Positions 23,771 through 31,393 of a stretch of DNA of 37,191 bases are shown in pieces. Position 1 is the stretch's first letter; the number at the start of each line of letters is the position of its first letter. Source of the stretch: Spirochaetia bacterium (GTDB lineage: Bacteria > Spirochaetota > Spirochaetia > DAHUYW01); contig JASHNV010000113.1 in NCBI GenBank assembly GCA_030041455.1, positions 1 through 37,191 on the forward strand, in the 5' to 3' direction. Below the pieces are notes generated by a model that was not told where the DNA came from, ran no database searches, and saw nothing but the letters and a program-made list of their open reading frames with translations. The position numbers and the translations under genes were made by a program.

Positions 23771-24781
23771 ATGAAGGCAATGAGGGACGTCGCGGCCCTC
23801 GCGGGCGTGTCGGAGACCACCGTGTCGAGGGTGATCAACGGGAGCAGCATCGTGAGCGCGGTGACGCGAAAGAGAGTGGAACGGGCGATCCGGAGCCTGC
23901 GGTACAAGCCCAATCTCGTCGCTTCGGGGCTCCGCAAGAAGAACAGCCTCCTCGTCGGGCTCGTGGTTCCGGAGGCCGTGCACTTCACTTTCGCGACGCT
24001 CATTCAACACATTCACCAAGACTGCACGGCGCGCGGATTCGACGTCCTCGTCGGCTGTCACGGAAACCGGCCGGAGACCGAGGAGCGGTTCATCGAGGGC
24101 CTCATCCGGCGGCATGTCGACGGAATCATCTTCACCCGCGTGTCCGACGAGAGCCGGTCTCTGCGGCTCCTCGAGCGGAGCAAGGTCCCGATGGTCGTCA
24201 TCGACCGCGCCGTCGCGAACGAGCGCATCGCGCACGTCGTCGTCGACAACCGCGCCGCCGGAGCGCTCGCGGCGCGCCACTTCGCCGAGGGCGGCCACCG
24301 GAGGATCGCCTGCATCACCGGCCGCGAGAAGATCGCGCTTTGCCGCGAGCGTCTGAGGGGCTTCAGCGAGACGCTCGACGAATACGGGATCGGTCTTCCG
24401 GCGCAGAGCGTCTTCCCGGGAGACTTCAAGTTCGAGTCGGGCATCGAGGGCGCCCGCGCGCTCCTTTCCGGCAGGAACCGCGCGAGCGCGATCTGGGCGC
24501 AGAACGACCTCATGGCTGCCGGAGTCCTGAAGTTTTGCGCCGCGTCGGGAATAGCGGTGCCCGGGGAGCTCTCCGTCGTCGGGATGGACAACAGCGGCCT
24601 GAGCCGAATGATTACCCCCGCGCTCTCGACGGTATCCCAGCCGTTCGAGGAGATGTGCACGGAGGCGGTCGGCCTGTTGATGGCCGCGATTCACGGAACG
24701 GAGACGTACGGCGAGCGGCGGATGGTCGAGCCGCATCTCATCGTGCGCGAGTCGAGCGCGCCGCGAAGGTCCCCCGCCTGA
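23771..24781 (+). CDS. LacI-family transcriptional regulator 1
   Basis: The 336-residue protein has the LacI helix-turn-helix and hinge at its start (MRDVAALAGVSETTVSRVINGSSIVS, LRYKPNLVASGLRKKNS). A periplasmic-binding-protein-like effector domain follows (about 62-330: LLVGLVVPEAVHFTFATLIQHI, FIEGLIRRHVDGIIF, AGALAARHFAEGGHRRIACITG, AIWAQNDLMAAGVLKFCAASGIAVPGELSVVGMDNS, LSTVSQPFEEM). Effectors of the family are sugars or sugar derivatives. It lies directly upstream of the cupin and Hyi-like genes on the same strand, its most likely targets. Confidence 0.94.
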   Translation: MKAMRDVAALAGVSETTVSRVINGSSIVSAVTRKRVERAIRSLRYKPNLVASGLRKKNSLLVGLVVPEAVHFTFATLIQHIHQDCTARGFDVLVGCHGNRPETEERFIEGLIRRHVDGIIFTRVSDESRSLRLLERSKVPMVVIDRAVANERIAHVVVDNRAAGALAARHFAEGGHRRIACITGREKIALCRERLRGFSETLDEYGIGLPAQSVFPGDFKFESGIEGARALLSGRNRASAIWAQNDLMAAGVLKFCAASGIAVPGELSVVGMDNSGLSRMITPALSTVSQPFEEMCTEAVGLLMAAIHGTETYGERRMVEPHLIVRESSAPRRSPA

Positions 24782-24875
24782 AAGCGGTCGAGGCGGGACC
24801 GGACTCGGCCGAGCGGCTGCGGGGCGCTTCCGGACTCCCGAGCAACTTCGCTTCAAATAGGCTACTATACGGATC

Positions 24876-24941
24876 ATGAGGAAAGCGCAGCAAAGAGGAA
24901 AGCCGCCGGATTCGACGCGGCTTTCCTCAAGAGAGAGGTAG
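24876..24941 (+). other. Possible regulatory uORF in the cupin gene leader
   Basis: ATG 24876 opens a 21-codon frame (begins MRKAQQRGK, ends LSSRER) closed by TAG at 24939-24941, only 6 nt before the cupin ATG. A TATACG sequence (24866-24871) just upstream would put the transcription start near this ATG, making the uORF itself nearly leaderless. Ribosomes on the uORF would pass through the 12-bp stem at 24895-24928 and end on the cupin Shine-Dalgarno sequence. Basic composition and short length also fit chance. Confidence 0.35.
24895..24928 (+). promoter_or_regulatory. Perfect 12-bp stem-loop in the 5' leader of the cupin gene
   Basis: GAGGAAAGCCGC (24895-24906) pairs perfectly with GCGGCTTTCCTC (24917-24928) around a 10-nt loop. 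It ends 2 nt before the GAGAGAGG ribosome binding site (24931-24938) of the gene starting at 24948. A second copy of GAGGAAAGC (24878-24886) could compete for the same 3' arm, so two alternative stems are possible. There is no T-run, so control of translation or mRNA stability is more likely than termination. Confidence 0.6.
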
Positions 24942-24947
24942 AATCAC

Positions 24948-26144
24948 ATGGCGACACATCGAGAATTGACGGATCGAGCGCTGAACGACGGCAACGGCAT
25001 CCTCCGCCTCATGCCGAATTGGGTCCCGCGGTCGTTCTGCGTGCCGGGCAAGCGCATCAAGCTGCACCCCGACCACTACTACGCCTATGGCGCCCATCGC
25101 GGAGGCATCGACGAGCGGTGGTTCTCGTCGACGACGAGGGCGCAGAACGGCCCCGAGACCCTGCCCGACGAGGGGTTGAGCTACATCTACGTCGAGTCGA
25201 CGCGCGAGAAGGTGCTCCTGCGCGACGCCCTCGCGAGCCACGGAAAGGAAATCCTCGGCGCGAAGGTCATGGAGAAGCACGGCGGCTGGACGATGTACAG
25301 CAAGTTCTTCGACAATCAGGGCCCGCTTCCCTTTCACCTCCACCACACCGACGCCAAGGCGGCCGAGGTGGCGCAGCGCGGAAAGCCTGAGGCCTACTAC
25401 TTCCCCCGGCAGCTCAACAACCACGCCGGACACTTTCCCTACACGTTTTTCGGGCTCCATCCGAGGACGACGCGCGAGGAGCTCAAGCGCCGTCTCGCCG
25501 ATTGGGACAAAGGGGACAACGGGGTGCTCTTCCTGTCGAGCGCCTACAAGCTCGAGCTCGGCACCGGGTGGAACGTCCCGCCGGGCGTCCTGCACGCCCC
25601 CGGCACGCTGCTCACCTACGAGCCGCAGCGGGCCTCCGACATCTCGTCGATGTTTCAGTCCATCGTCTGGGACGCCTACATTCCCCGGGAGCTCCTCACG
25701 AAGGACGTTCCCGACGACCGCAAGAACGATCTCGACTACCTCGTGAGCCTCGTCGAGTGGGAGCTCAACGTCGACGCCGACTTCCACGAGCGGAACTTCA
25801 CGAAGCCGAAGCCGGTGAAGCCGATCGAGCAGATGCGCGCCGAGGGGTACGAAGAGAACTGGATCGCCTACAAATCGGAGTACTTCTCCGCGAAGGAGCT
25901 CACCGTCCTCCCCGGAAGGACCGCGACCATCCAGGACGAAGGCGCCTACGGCGCCATCGTCGTCCAGGGCAGGGGTCGGATCGGCGCGCTCGACATCGAG
26001 TCCCCGGCGATGATCCGATTCGGCGAGATGACCCACGACGAGCTGTTCGTGACCGAGGCGGCCGCGAAGGGCGGCCTGCGCGTGACGAATACGAGCGGCG
26101 TCGAGGATCTCGTCATGCTCAAGCACTTCGGTCCCTCCGCCTGA
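24948..26144 (+). CDS. Cupin protein resembling class I phosphomannose isomerases
   Basis: The 398-residue cytoplasmic protein shows a metal-binding cupin: PFHLHHTDAKAAEVAQRGKPEAYYF gives the H-x-H...E motif, and LGTGWNVPPGVLHAPGTLLTYEPQ gives the second His motif. The arrangement resembles type I mannose-6-phosphate isomerase, with a second, degenerate cupin-like C-terminal part (ELTVLPGRTATIQDEGAYGAIVVQGRGRIGALDIES, then FGEMTHDELFVTEAAAKGGLRVTN). Identity to characterised isomerases is not obvious. A sugar or sugar-phosphate isomerase or epimerase role is inferred from fold and context. GAGAGAGG lies 9 nt before the ATG; the structured leader and uORF upstream suggest regulated translation. 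It is followed after 38 nt by a Hyi-like TIM barrel and preceded by a LacI regulator. Confidence 0.72.
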   Translation: MATHRELTDRALNDGNGILRLMPNWVPRSFCVPGKRIKLHPDHYYAYGAHRGGIDERWFSSTTRAQNGPETLPDEGLSYIYVESTREKVLLRDALASHGKEILGAKVMEKHGGWTMYSKFFDNQGPLPFHLHHTDAKAAEVAQRGKPEAYYFPRQLNNHAGHFPYTFFGLHPRTTREELKRRLADWDKGDNGVLFLSSAYKLELGTGWNVPPGVLHAPGTLLTYEPQRASDISSMFQSIVWDAYIPRELLTKDVPDDRKNDLDYLVSLVEWELNVDADFHERNFTKPKPVKPIEQMRAEGYEENWIAYKSEYFSAKELTVLPGRTATIQDEGAYGAIVVQGRGRIGALDIESPAMIRFGEMTHDELFVTEAAAKGGLRVTNTSGVEDLVMLKHFGPSA

Positions 26145-26182
26145 AAATGGCCGCCCGCGCGCCCGGGCGGGAGGCTTCGACG

Positions 26183-26992
26183 ATGGTAAGCGTCTGCATC
26201 GAGACGGTGTTCACCGAGCTCGGCTACGAGGAGCGCGTTCGGAGGATCGGCGACCTCGGTTTCCGGGGGGTCGAGATCTGGAGCATCGACGGCACCTGGG
26301 ACGGCGCCCGGATCAACCGGGAGCGTCCGAAGGACGCCGCGCGGCTTGCGCGCGCCTGCCGGGAGGCAAACGTCGAGCTCGTCGGCCTCGTCATGAACGC
26401 GACCGACGGCTCCGAGGGCGCTCCGGTGAGCCTCGCGGGGCGGAGCCTCTTCGAGGGGCAATTCGCCCGCGTCTCGCGCTTCATGGCCGACTCGGGCTGC
26501 CGGAACGCCGTCGTGATGCCGGGTCCGATCGATCCCCGACTGAGCCCCGCCGAGATGGAGCGCAATCTTGAGGGCGCGCTCGAGCGAGTCCTCCCGGGCT
26601 CGGAGCGGCTCGGAATAACCCTCCTCCTCGAGCCGCTCAACACGGTCGTCGACCACCCCGGTTTTGCGCTCGCTCGCTCGGCGGACGCCTTCCGCATCGT
26701 GCGCGCGATGGGAAGCGATCGCCTGAAGGTCCTCTACGACCTCTACCACATGCAGATCATGGAAGGGAACCTCATCGATACGATCCTGGGAAACCTTCGC
26801 GACATCGCTCACCTGCACGCCGCCGGGGTGCCCGGCCGGGCCGAGATCGAGGGCTGCGAGCTCAACTATCCGGAGATCGTTCTTCGCGCCGAGCGGGCGG
26901 GCTACGGGGGATATGTCGGGCTTGAGTATTTCCCCACCTACGATCACGCGCAGTCCCTCGCGCGGCAGCTCCGCTACCTCCTCCCGCGCTAA
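26183..26992 (+). CDS. Hydroxypyruvate isomerase / OtnI-like TIM-barrel isomerase
   Basis: The 269-residue protein belongs to the AP-endonuclease-2 TIM-barrel isomerases, closest in pattern to Hyi (hydroxypyruvate isomerase) and OtnI (2-oxo-tetronate isomerase). Seen are the metal/catalytic Glu E150 in LLLEPLNTVVDHPGF, D186/H189/Q191 in VLYDLYHMQIMEGN, LHAAGVPGRAEIEGCELNYPEI with the Hyi-type PGR-x-E loop, and E248 in YVGLEYFPT. ATG 26183 is chosen because GGGAGG precedes it at about 9 nt; ATG 26147 in frame would add 12 unrelated residues. It follows the cupin gene in the same direction. The reaction is aldose/ketose-type isomerisation of a short oxo-acid or sugar; the exact substrate is open. 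Confidence 0.85.
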   Translation: MVSVCIETVFTELGYEERVRRIGDLGFRGVEIWSIDGTWDGARINRERPKDAARLARACREANVELVGLVMNATDGSEGAPVSLAGRSLFEGQFARVSRFMADSGCRNAVVMPGPIDPRLSPAEMERNLEGALERVLPGSERLGITLLLEPLNTVVDHPGFALARSADAFRIVRAMGSDRLKVLYDLYHMQIMEGNLIDTILGNLRDIAHLHAAGVPGRAEIEGCELNYPEIVLRAERAGYGGYVGLEYFPTYDHAQSLARQLRYLLPR

Positions 26993-27055
26993 GGCCGCGA
27001 ATCGGGAAGCGGCCTCGAGGCTCCAGCCGAGACCCTCGTTCGAGCGCGCACGCTC
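26993..27055 (+). terminator. Two hairpins after the Hyi-like gene, weak terminator
   Basis: GGCCGC/GCGGCC (26993-26998 with 27009-27014) starts right after the stop codon, and CGAGCG-CGCA-CGCTCG (27040-27055) follows. Neither has a proper T-run; the second is followed within 10 nt by a T-rich GAGTTTCTTGTTG. They may protect the mRNA end or terminate weakly before the second regulator. Confidence 0.35.
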
Positions 27056-27219
27056 GGCCGTGAGTTTCTTGTTGCGCGTCGGTCCGAGGTGTGATAGAGC
27101 TTTGGAGAGATGATCGGGTCGCGCGCCGGCGGGCGGTTTTTCGCCTCGGCGCGCGAGACCGGAGCAAAAGCCGCGAGTCGGCGCCGAAGAGCGCGATGCG
27201 GGCTGGGGAAATCGTCAGC

Positions 27220-28206
27220 GTGAAAGTCACCTTCAAGGAGATCTCCGAGATCTGCGGCGTCTCCCTCGGCACCGTCGACCGAGCGATCAACAACAGGCCG
27301 GGGATCCACCCCGAGACGAGGGCGCGCATCCTCGAGGTGGCGAAGCAGCTCGGATATCGCCCCCACCTCCTCGCGCGCAGCCTCGCGACCGGCTCCACGA
27401 TGACGATCGGAGTCGTCGTCCCGAACCTCACGAACTCCTTTTTCTCCGAGCTCGCCGAAGTCATTCAAAAGGGGGCGCGCCGGGCGGGGTACTACGTCTA
27501 CCTCATGCTGAGCGAGTACGACTCCGTGGAGGAGATGGAGTCCCTCGAGCGGTTGCGATCGCTCAACGTCGACGGGATCATCATGACGTCGGTCAACCGC
27601 GGCCGCTCCTTCGACGCCTACCTCACGAGCCTCGCGACGCCGGTCGTCTCGGTCAGCAACCGGATCTCGAAGCGGCGCGCCTGGGTGGGCATCGACGACT
27701 ACTCGGCGACCCGCGACGCGATGAGGTTCGTGCTGTCGAAGGGGTACGAGCGGATCATCTTCGTCACGGAGAACCGAGGTCCCGGGAAGGTGAGCAATCT
27801 CTACTGCGACGAGCGGAGGATTCGGGGCTACAAGGACGCGCTGCAGGCAAGCGCTCTCGACGCCCCCCCGACCGTGGTCAGCGACGACGCGATGCTCGCG
27901 ATGCTCGATTCGGGGGGCGCTCTCGACGGGAAGCGGACCTGCATCGCCTGCTCGTGCGACGAGGTCGCGCTCAACATCCTGAACGCCTTGCGAACGCGCG
28001 GCATCGCCGTCCCCGCGGAGGTCGGTCTCACCGGCTTCGACAACCTCGATCAGCTCGAGTACGTGGTTCCTCGGCTCACGACGGTGGCCTATCCCATGGA
28101 ACGGATCGGCGAGGAGGCCTTCAAGAGCGTCCTCGACGAGATCAACGGCCGCGCGGGCGGCTCGCGCACGCTCGAGCACCTCATCGTCGAGGGGGAGACC
28201 GTGTAG
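27220..28206 (+). CDS. LacI-family transcriptional regulator 2
   Basis: The 328-residue regulator has a LacI helix-turn-helix (KVTFKEISEICGVSLGTVDRAINNRPGI) with TVDRAIN in place of the common TVSRVLN, the hinge (YRPHLLARSLATGSTMTIGVVVP) and an effector domain (ELAEVIQKGARRAGYYVYLMLSEYD, RLRSLNVDGIIMTSVNR, FVLSKGYERIIFVTE, RGIAVPAEVGLTGFDNLDQLEYVVPRLTTV, GEEAFKSVLDEI). GTG 27220 gives the standard MKVTFKEI start; ATG 27196 in frame is the alternative, and neither has a strong ribosome binding site. It lies just upstream of the ABC transporter/GH51 block, whose promoter carries a LacI-type palindrome with a central CG, so it is the likely regulator of that block. Confidence 0.92.
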   Translation: MKVTFKEISEICGVSLGTVDRAINNRPGIHPETRARILEVAKQLGYRPHLLARSLATGSTMTIGVVVPNLTNSFFSELAEVIQKGARRAGYYVYLMLSEYDSVEEMESLERLRSLNVDGIIMTSVNRGRSFDAYLTSLATPVVSVSNRISKRRAWVGIDDYSATRDAMRFVLSKGYERIIFVTENRGPGKVSNLYCDERRIRGYKDALQASALDAPPTVVSDDAMLAMLDSGGALDGKRTCIACSCDEVALNILNALRTRGIAVPAEVGLTGFDNLDQLEYVVPRLTTVAYPMERIGEEAFKSVLDEINGRAGGSRTLEHLIVEGETV

Positions 28207-28437
28207 CGTGGGCTTCGGATCCGCGAAAGGGCCCGCTCAAGCCGCATTTTCGTGTCCGCTACCGGTCTACGCGGTCCGACGAGGGAAAATCGGAGGCCCG
28301 GGGCGGGATCGTCGTCCGCCAGCTTGTCCCGTGCGGATCGCGGGGGGATTCGATAAGTCATGGCGTGTAAAGCACCTACTCGTGGCGCATCGACGGACGA
28401 TCGGAGCACGACCACCTCGTCTCGGAAGAGGATTCTG
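28207..28437. other. Intergenic region before the arabinoside operon
   Basis: Between the second LacI gene and the operon promoter there are 231 bp without a gene, terminator or repeat that I can support; the whole gene-free gap runs to 28528. Confidence 0.5.
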
Positions 28438-28466
28438 TTGACAGGGGAGGGAGACCGTGCTAATGT
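28438..28466 (+). promoter_or_regulatory. Promoter of the VOC-ABC-GH51 operon
   Basis: Consensus TTGACA (28438-28443), a 17-bp spacer and TAATGT (28461-28466) preceded by TGC, an extended -10 TGn. This gives a leader of about 55 nt to the first gene. The -10 box touches the palindromic operator at 28466-28483. Confidence 0.65.
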
Positions 28467-28483
28467 TCGTGCGCGCACACGAA
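28466..28483. promoter_or_regulatory. LacI-type operator
   Basis: An 18-bp inverted repeat with arms TTCGTG and CACGAA around a 6-bp centre (CGCGCA) whose axis falls on a CG step. LacI-family operators are typically 16-20 bp palindromes with a central CG, where the hinge helices insert. It lies immediately downstream of the -10 box, so bound repressor would block transcription start. A LacI gene ends 260 bp upstream. Confidence 0.7.
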
Positions 28484-28528
28484 AATCGGCGTTATTTTCT
28501 CGCGACCTGCTGTTGAAAGGACCCATAC

Positions 28529-28975
28529 ATGCCGGCAATCAATCCGAAAGGCGTCTGTCAAATTGCGCTTGTCGTCAGGGACATTCAAAAGACTGCGCGG
28601 AGCTTTTCCGAGGTGCTCGGGCTCCCGATGCCGAAAATCTTCAGCACCCCGCCCGCCGAAGTGGCGCACACCCGCTTCCGCGGCAAACCGACCAACACGC
28701 GGGCGCAGCTCGCGGTGTTCGATCTCGGCCCCGTCGTGCTTGAGCTTACCCAGCCCGACGGCGAGCCGAGCTCGTGGAAGGAGTTCCTCGATGCGCATGG
28801 CGAGGGCGTCCACCACATCGGGTTCAAGGTCGACGATCTCGGCGGAGCGCTCGCATTCCTGGAGCAGAAGGGCATGCCGGAACGGCACAGCGGGGACTAT
28901 CCCGGCGGCCGCTATGTCTTCGTGGAGAGCGCCGAGAGGCTCGGCGTGCTTCTGAACATTAAGCACGACTCCTGA
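28529..28975 (+). CDS. VOC-family protein 1 (glyoxalase/methylmalonyl-CoA-epimerase fold)
   Basis: The 148-residue protein has the two beta-alpha-beta-beta-beta units of the vicinal-oxygen-chelate fold: QIALVVRDIQKTARSFSEVLGL, AQLAVFDLGPVVLELTQPDG, then GEGVHHIGFKVDDLGGALAFLEQKG and YPGGRYVFVES. Compared with methylmalonyl-CoA epimerase, the first metal His is Gln (Q11), the His in GVHHIGF is kept, and the last metal Glu is Asn (N143), so the metal site is altered. It is clearly a paralogue of the VOC protein at 32363-32818 (shared RGKPxxxRA, G-P, EPSSW/EPSTW, GEGVHHxxF, GGRY). GAAAGG precedes the ATG. It is the first gene after the operon promoter. Function is unknown; keto/enediol sugar chemistry or lyase/epimerase activity is possible. 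Confidence 0.85.
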   Translation: MPAINPKGVCQIALVVRDIQKTARSFSEVLGLPMPKIFSTPPAEVAHTRFRGKPTNTRAQLAVFDLGPVVLELTQPDGEPSSWKEFLDAHGEGVHHIGFKVDDLGGALAFLEQKGMPERHSGDYPGGRYVFVESAERLGVLLNIKHDS

Positions 28976-29046
28976 GGAGCGGACGAGGGTGAGGGAAGCG
29001 GTTTGGTGAAGAATCACGTCACGATTTCGGCCAAGAGGAGGCAGAA

Positions 29047-30363
29047 ATGACCAAGAAGAAGTGGGCGATGCTGAAACTCGTCGGGCTCCTTGCCGGGGTG
29101 GTCGCATTGCCGGTGCTCGTGGGCGGATGCTCCGCAGGCTCGTCGACGGCTTCGAAGGGTGGCACCCTGACCTATTGGTCCCCCTACGGCGGGGACTCGT
29201 TGAAATGGGATCAGTGGCGCATCGGCCAGTTTCAGAAGGCCAATCCCGACGTCACGGTCAACCTGATCGCGACGCCGAGCGGCGGAATCACCAACGGTAA
29301 GCTGCTCGCGGCGATCGCGGGCGGGGACGCGCCCGACATCATCATCTCCGACAACGCAAGCGCCGCGTACTCCTTCGCCGCGAACGGAACGGCGACTCCC
29401 TGGGACATGAGCAAGGTCACGCTGAAAATCGCCGACCTGCTTCCCGGCATGCAGCCGGTCACCCAAATCAACGGCAAGACCTATCTGCTCCCGCAGGACT
29501 CGAACGTGATCATGCTCTACATGAACACGAAGCTCTTTCAGGAGGCGGGGCTCGACGTCAACAACCCGCCCAAGACGATCGACGACCTGGACGCGATGGC
29601 CGCCAAGCTCGACAGCATCAGCGGGGGCAACATTCAGCGCTTCGGCTTCATCCCCTGGCTCGACTACGGCGGGGACAACGCGTTCTACTGGCCGTGGATG
29701 TTCGGAGCGACCGTCTACGACACGTCGTCCGGCAAGCTCGACCTCACCTCGCCCCAGATGGTGAGCGTGTACAAGTGGATGAACAAGTACGCGCAGAAGA
29801 CGAGTCCGACCACGATGAAGGGCTTCACGTCCGGATTCGGCGCGCTGTTTTCCCCCGATCACCCCTTCATGACCGGCAAGGTCGCGATGACGGTGGTCGG
29901 CAACTGGTTCACCAACGCGCTTCGAATCTACGCGCCGACGATCCAGTACGCGGTCGCGAAGGTGCCGGCGCCCGAGGGCGGACGAGCGGGCGGGACCGTT
30001 TTCCAGTCGAACGTCTACCTGCTTCCGAAGGGCGCGAAGCGCCTCGACCTCGCCTATCGTTTCTACAACTTCTGCGAGACCACGCCGATCCTCGCGAACG
30101 ACTTCGACATCTGGCGATCGATCCCGACCAACGACAAACAGTTCGACGAAGTGAGCTGGACGAAGAAGGGCGACCCGATCTACAAGATCGAGCGAGAGCT
30201 CGCGAACTCGCCCAACTCGGGCACTCCCGCCCTGACGAAGGTCGCGGCCGAGCTCGGCGACGACCTGAACGCGCTTCGCGACGACGTCATCTACAACAAC
30301 CGGGATCCGCTCCCGCTCCTGCAGAGCCTGCAAGACAAGTACACCAAGGAGCTCGCCCAGTAG
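29047..30363 (+). CDS. ABC sugar transporter, lipoprotein substrate-binding protein
   Basis: The 438-residue family-1 solute-binding protein starts with a lipoprotein signal (basic start, hydrophobic core, VLVGGC with C28 lipidated). The mature part has the binding-protein pattern: GGTLTYWSPYGGDSLKWDQWRIGQFQKANPDVTV, KLLAAIAGGDAPDIIISDNA, YLLPQDSNVIMLYMNTKLFQEAGLD, FPDHPFM-like GALFSPDHPFMTGKVAMTVVGNW and VFQSNVYLLPKGAKRLDLAYRFYNF. These match oligosaccharide or glycerol-3-phosphate type binders. A strong GAGGAGG lies 6 nt before the ATG. Permease genes follow; the GH51 enzyme downstream points to arabinose-containing oligosaccharides. A lipid anchor on a binding protein in an organism with an outer membrane is typical of spirochaetes. 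Confidence 0.94.
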   Translation: MTKKKWAMLKLVGLLAGVVALPVLVGGCSAGSSTASKGGTLTYWSPYGGDSLKWDQWRIGQFQKANPDVTVNLIATPSGGITNGKLLAAIAGGDAPDIIISDNASAAYSFAANGTATPWDMSKVTLKIADLLPGMQPVTQINGKTYLLPQDSNVIMLYMNTKLFQEAGLDVNNPPKTIDDLDAMAAKLDSISGGNIQRFGFIPWLDYGGDNAFYWPWMFGATVYDTSSGKLDLTSPQMVSVYKWMNKYAQKTSPTTMKGFTSGFGALFSPDHPFMTGKVAMTVVGNWFTNALRIYAPTIQYAVAKVPAPEGGRAGGTVFQSNVYLLPKGAKRLDLAYRFYNFCETTPILANDFDIWRSIPTNDKQFDEVSWTKKGDPIYKIERELANSPNSGTPALTKVAAELGDDLNALRDDVIYNNRDPLPLLQSLQDKYTKELAQ

Positions 30364-30378
30364 CCTGGGCGGCTCCGT

Positions 30379-30406
30379 CGCGGCCGCCCTCCCTAGGTCG
30401 GCCGCG
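30379..30406 (+). other. Intercistronic hairpin after the binding-protein gene
   Basis: A perfect 8-bp stem CGCGGCCG/CGGCCGCG with a 12-nt loop begins 15 nt after the binding-protein stop and has no T-run. Such stems commonly keep the upstream binding-protein message more stable than the permease message. Confidence 0.45.
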
Positions 30407-30529
30407 CGCGGAAGGGCTCGTCAAACCGCCCCGGAACCGGCCGATCGACGGTCTCGGGGCTTGATGTTCCTCCCGCTTTGGAGTAACGAGAGGGAAAGCG
30501 CGGAGCGCGGGCGGGGCGGTGTTCGGAAG

Positions 30530-31387
30530 ATGGCGGTTATCGGGAGACTGAGGAGAGCGAGGTACCTAGAGCGCGGCGAGCTCGTCGTCACCGTCACGCT
30601 CCTCGGAGCGCTCAGCGTCGTTTACATCGTTCCGTTCATCTGGATGGCGCTGAGCTCGCTCAAGCTACCCCAGGAGCTCTTCATCGTGCCGATGCGCTGG
30701 TTTCCGAAGAAGCTCGAGTTCTCGAACTACGCGCGGATGTTCAGGGAGTTCCCCTTCCTCCTCGACTTGAGGAACACCATGATCCTCGTCGTGGTGAACA
30801 TCGTGAGCGCGGTCCTCTCCAACACCTTTATCGCGTACGGATTCTCCAAGATCGAGTGGAAGGGCCGGGAGCCGCTCTTCTACGTCGTGCTCGCGACGAT
30901 CATCCTGCCCTTCCAGGTCGTCATGATCCCGCTGTTCATCATGTTCCATACGTTCCACTGGATCGGCACCTTCTTTCCGCTGACCGTTCCCGGGTTCTTC
31001 GGCAACGCGTTCTTCATCTTTCTCCTGCGCCAATTCTACCTTTCGATCCCCAACGAGCTTTCCTACGCCGCGAAGATCGACGGCGCCAACGAGTTCATGA
31101 TCTACAGCCGCATCGTTCTTCCGCTCTCGAGCGCCGCCATCGCGACGGTGGTCATCTTCTCCTTCCTGCGCACGTGGAACGATTTTATCGGCCCCCTGAT
31201 TTTCCTGAGCGACAACCGGCTCTACACGCTGTCGCTCGGCGCCCAGCAGATCATGCAGAACCTCGATCCGAAATGGGACCTGCTGCTCACCTTGGGGGTC
31301 GTCATGACCTTCCCGGTCCTCGTGTTGTTTTTCCTGCTGCAAAAGTACTTTATTCAAGGGATCGCGATGTCCGGGATCAAGGGGTAG
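30530..31387 (+). CDS. ABC sugar transporter permease, MalG type
   Basis: The 285-residue inner-membrane protein has six predicted helices and the MalG-class start (ERGELVVTVTLLGALSVVYIVPFIWMALSSLKLPQELF). The EAA loop that docks the ATPase is LSYAAKIDGANEFMIYSRIVLPLS, and the C-terminus (WDLLLTLGVVMTFPVLVLFFLLQKYFIQGIAMSGIKG) is classic for MalG. ATG 30530 with GGAAG nearby is preferred to an in-frame ATG at 30461 that would add a polar 23-residue tail. It precedes the MalF-type gene, the reverse of the usual order. Confidence 0.93.
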   Translation: MAVIGRLRRARYLERGELVVTVTLLGALSVVYIVPFIWMALSSLKLPQELFIVPMRWFPKKLEFSNYARMFREFPFLLDLRNTMILVVVNIVSAVLSNTFIAYGFSKIEWKGREPLFYVVLATIILPFQVVMIPLFIMFHTFHWIGTFFPLTVPGFFGNAFFIFLLRQFYLSIPNELSYAAKIDGANEFMIYSRIVLPLSSAAIATVVIFSFLRTWNDFIGPLIFLSDNRLYTLSLGAQQIMQNLDPKWDLLLTLGVVMTFPVLVLFFLLQKYFIQGIAMSGIKG

Positions 31388-31393
31388 GGGAGC

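Noticed and set aside
27069-27097. TTGTTG-N17-TGATAG as a promoter for the second LacI gene
   Set aside because: The -10 box matches consensus at too few positions.
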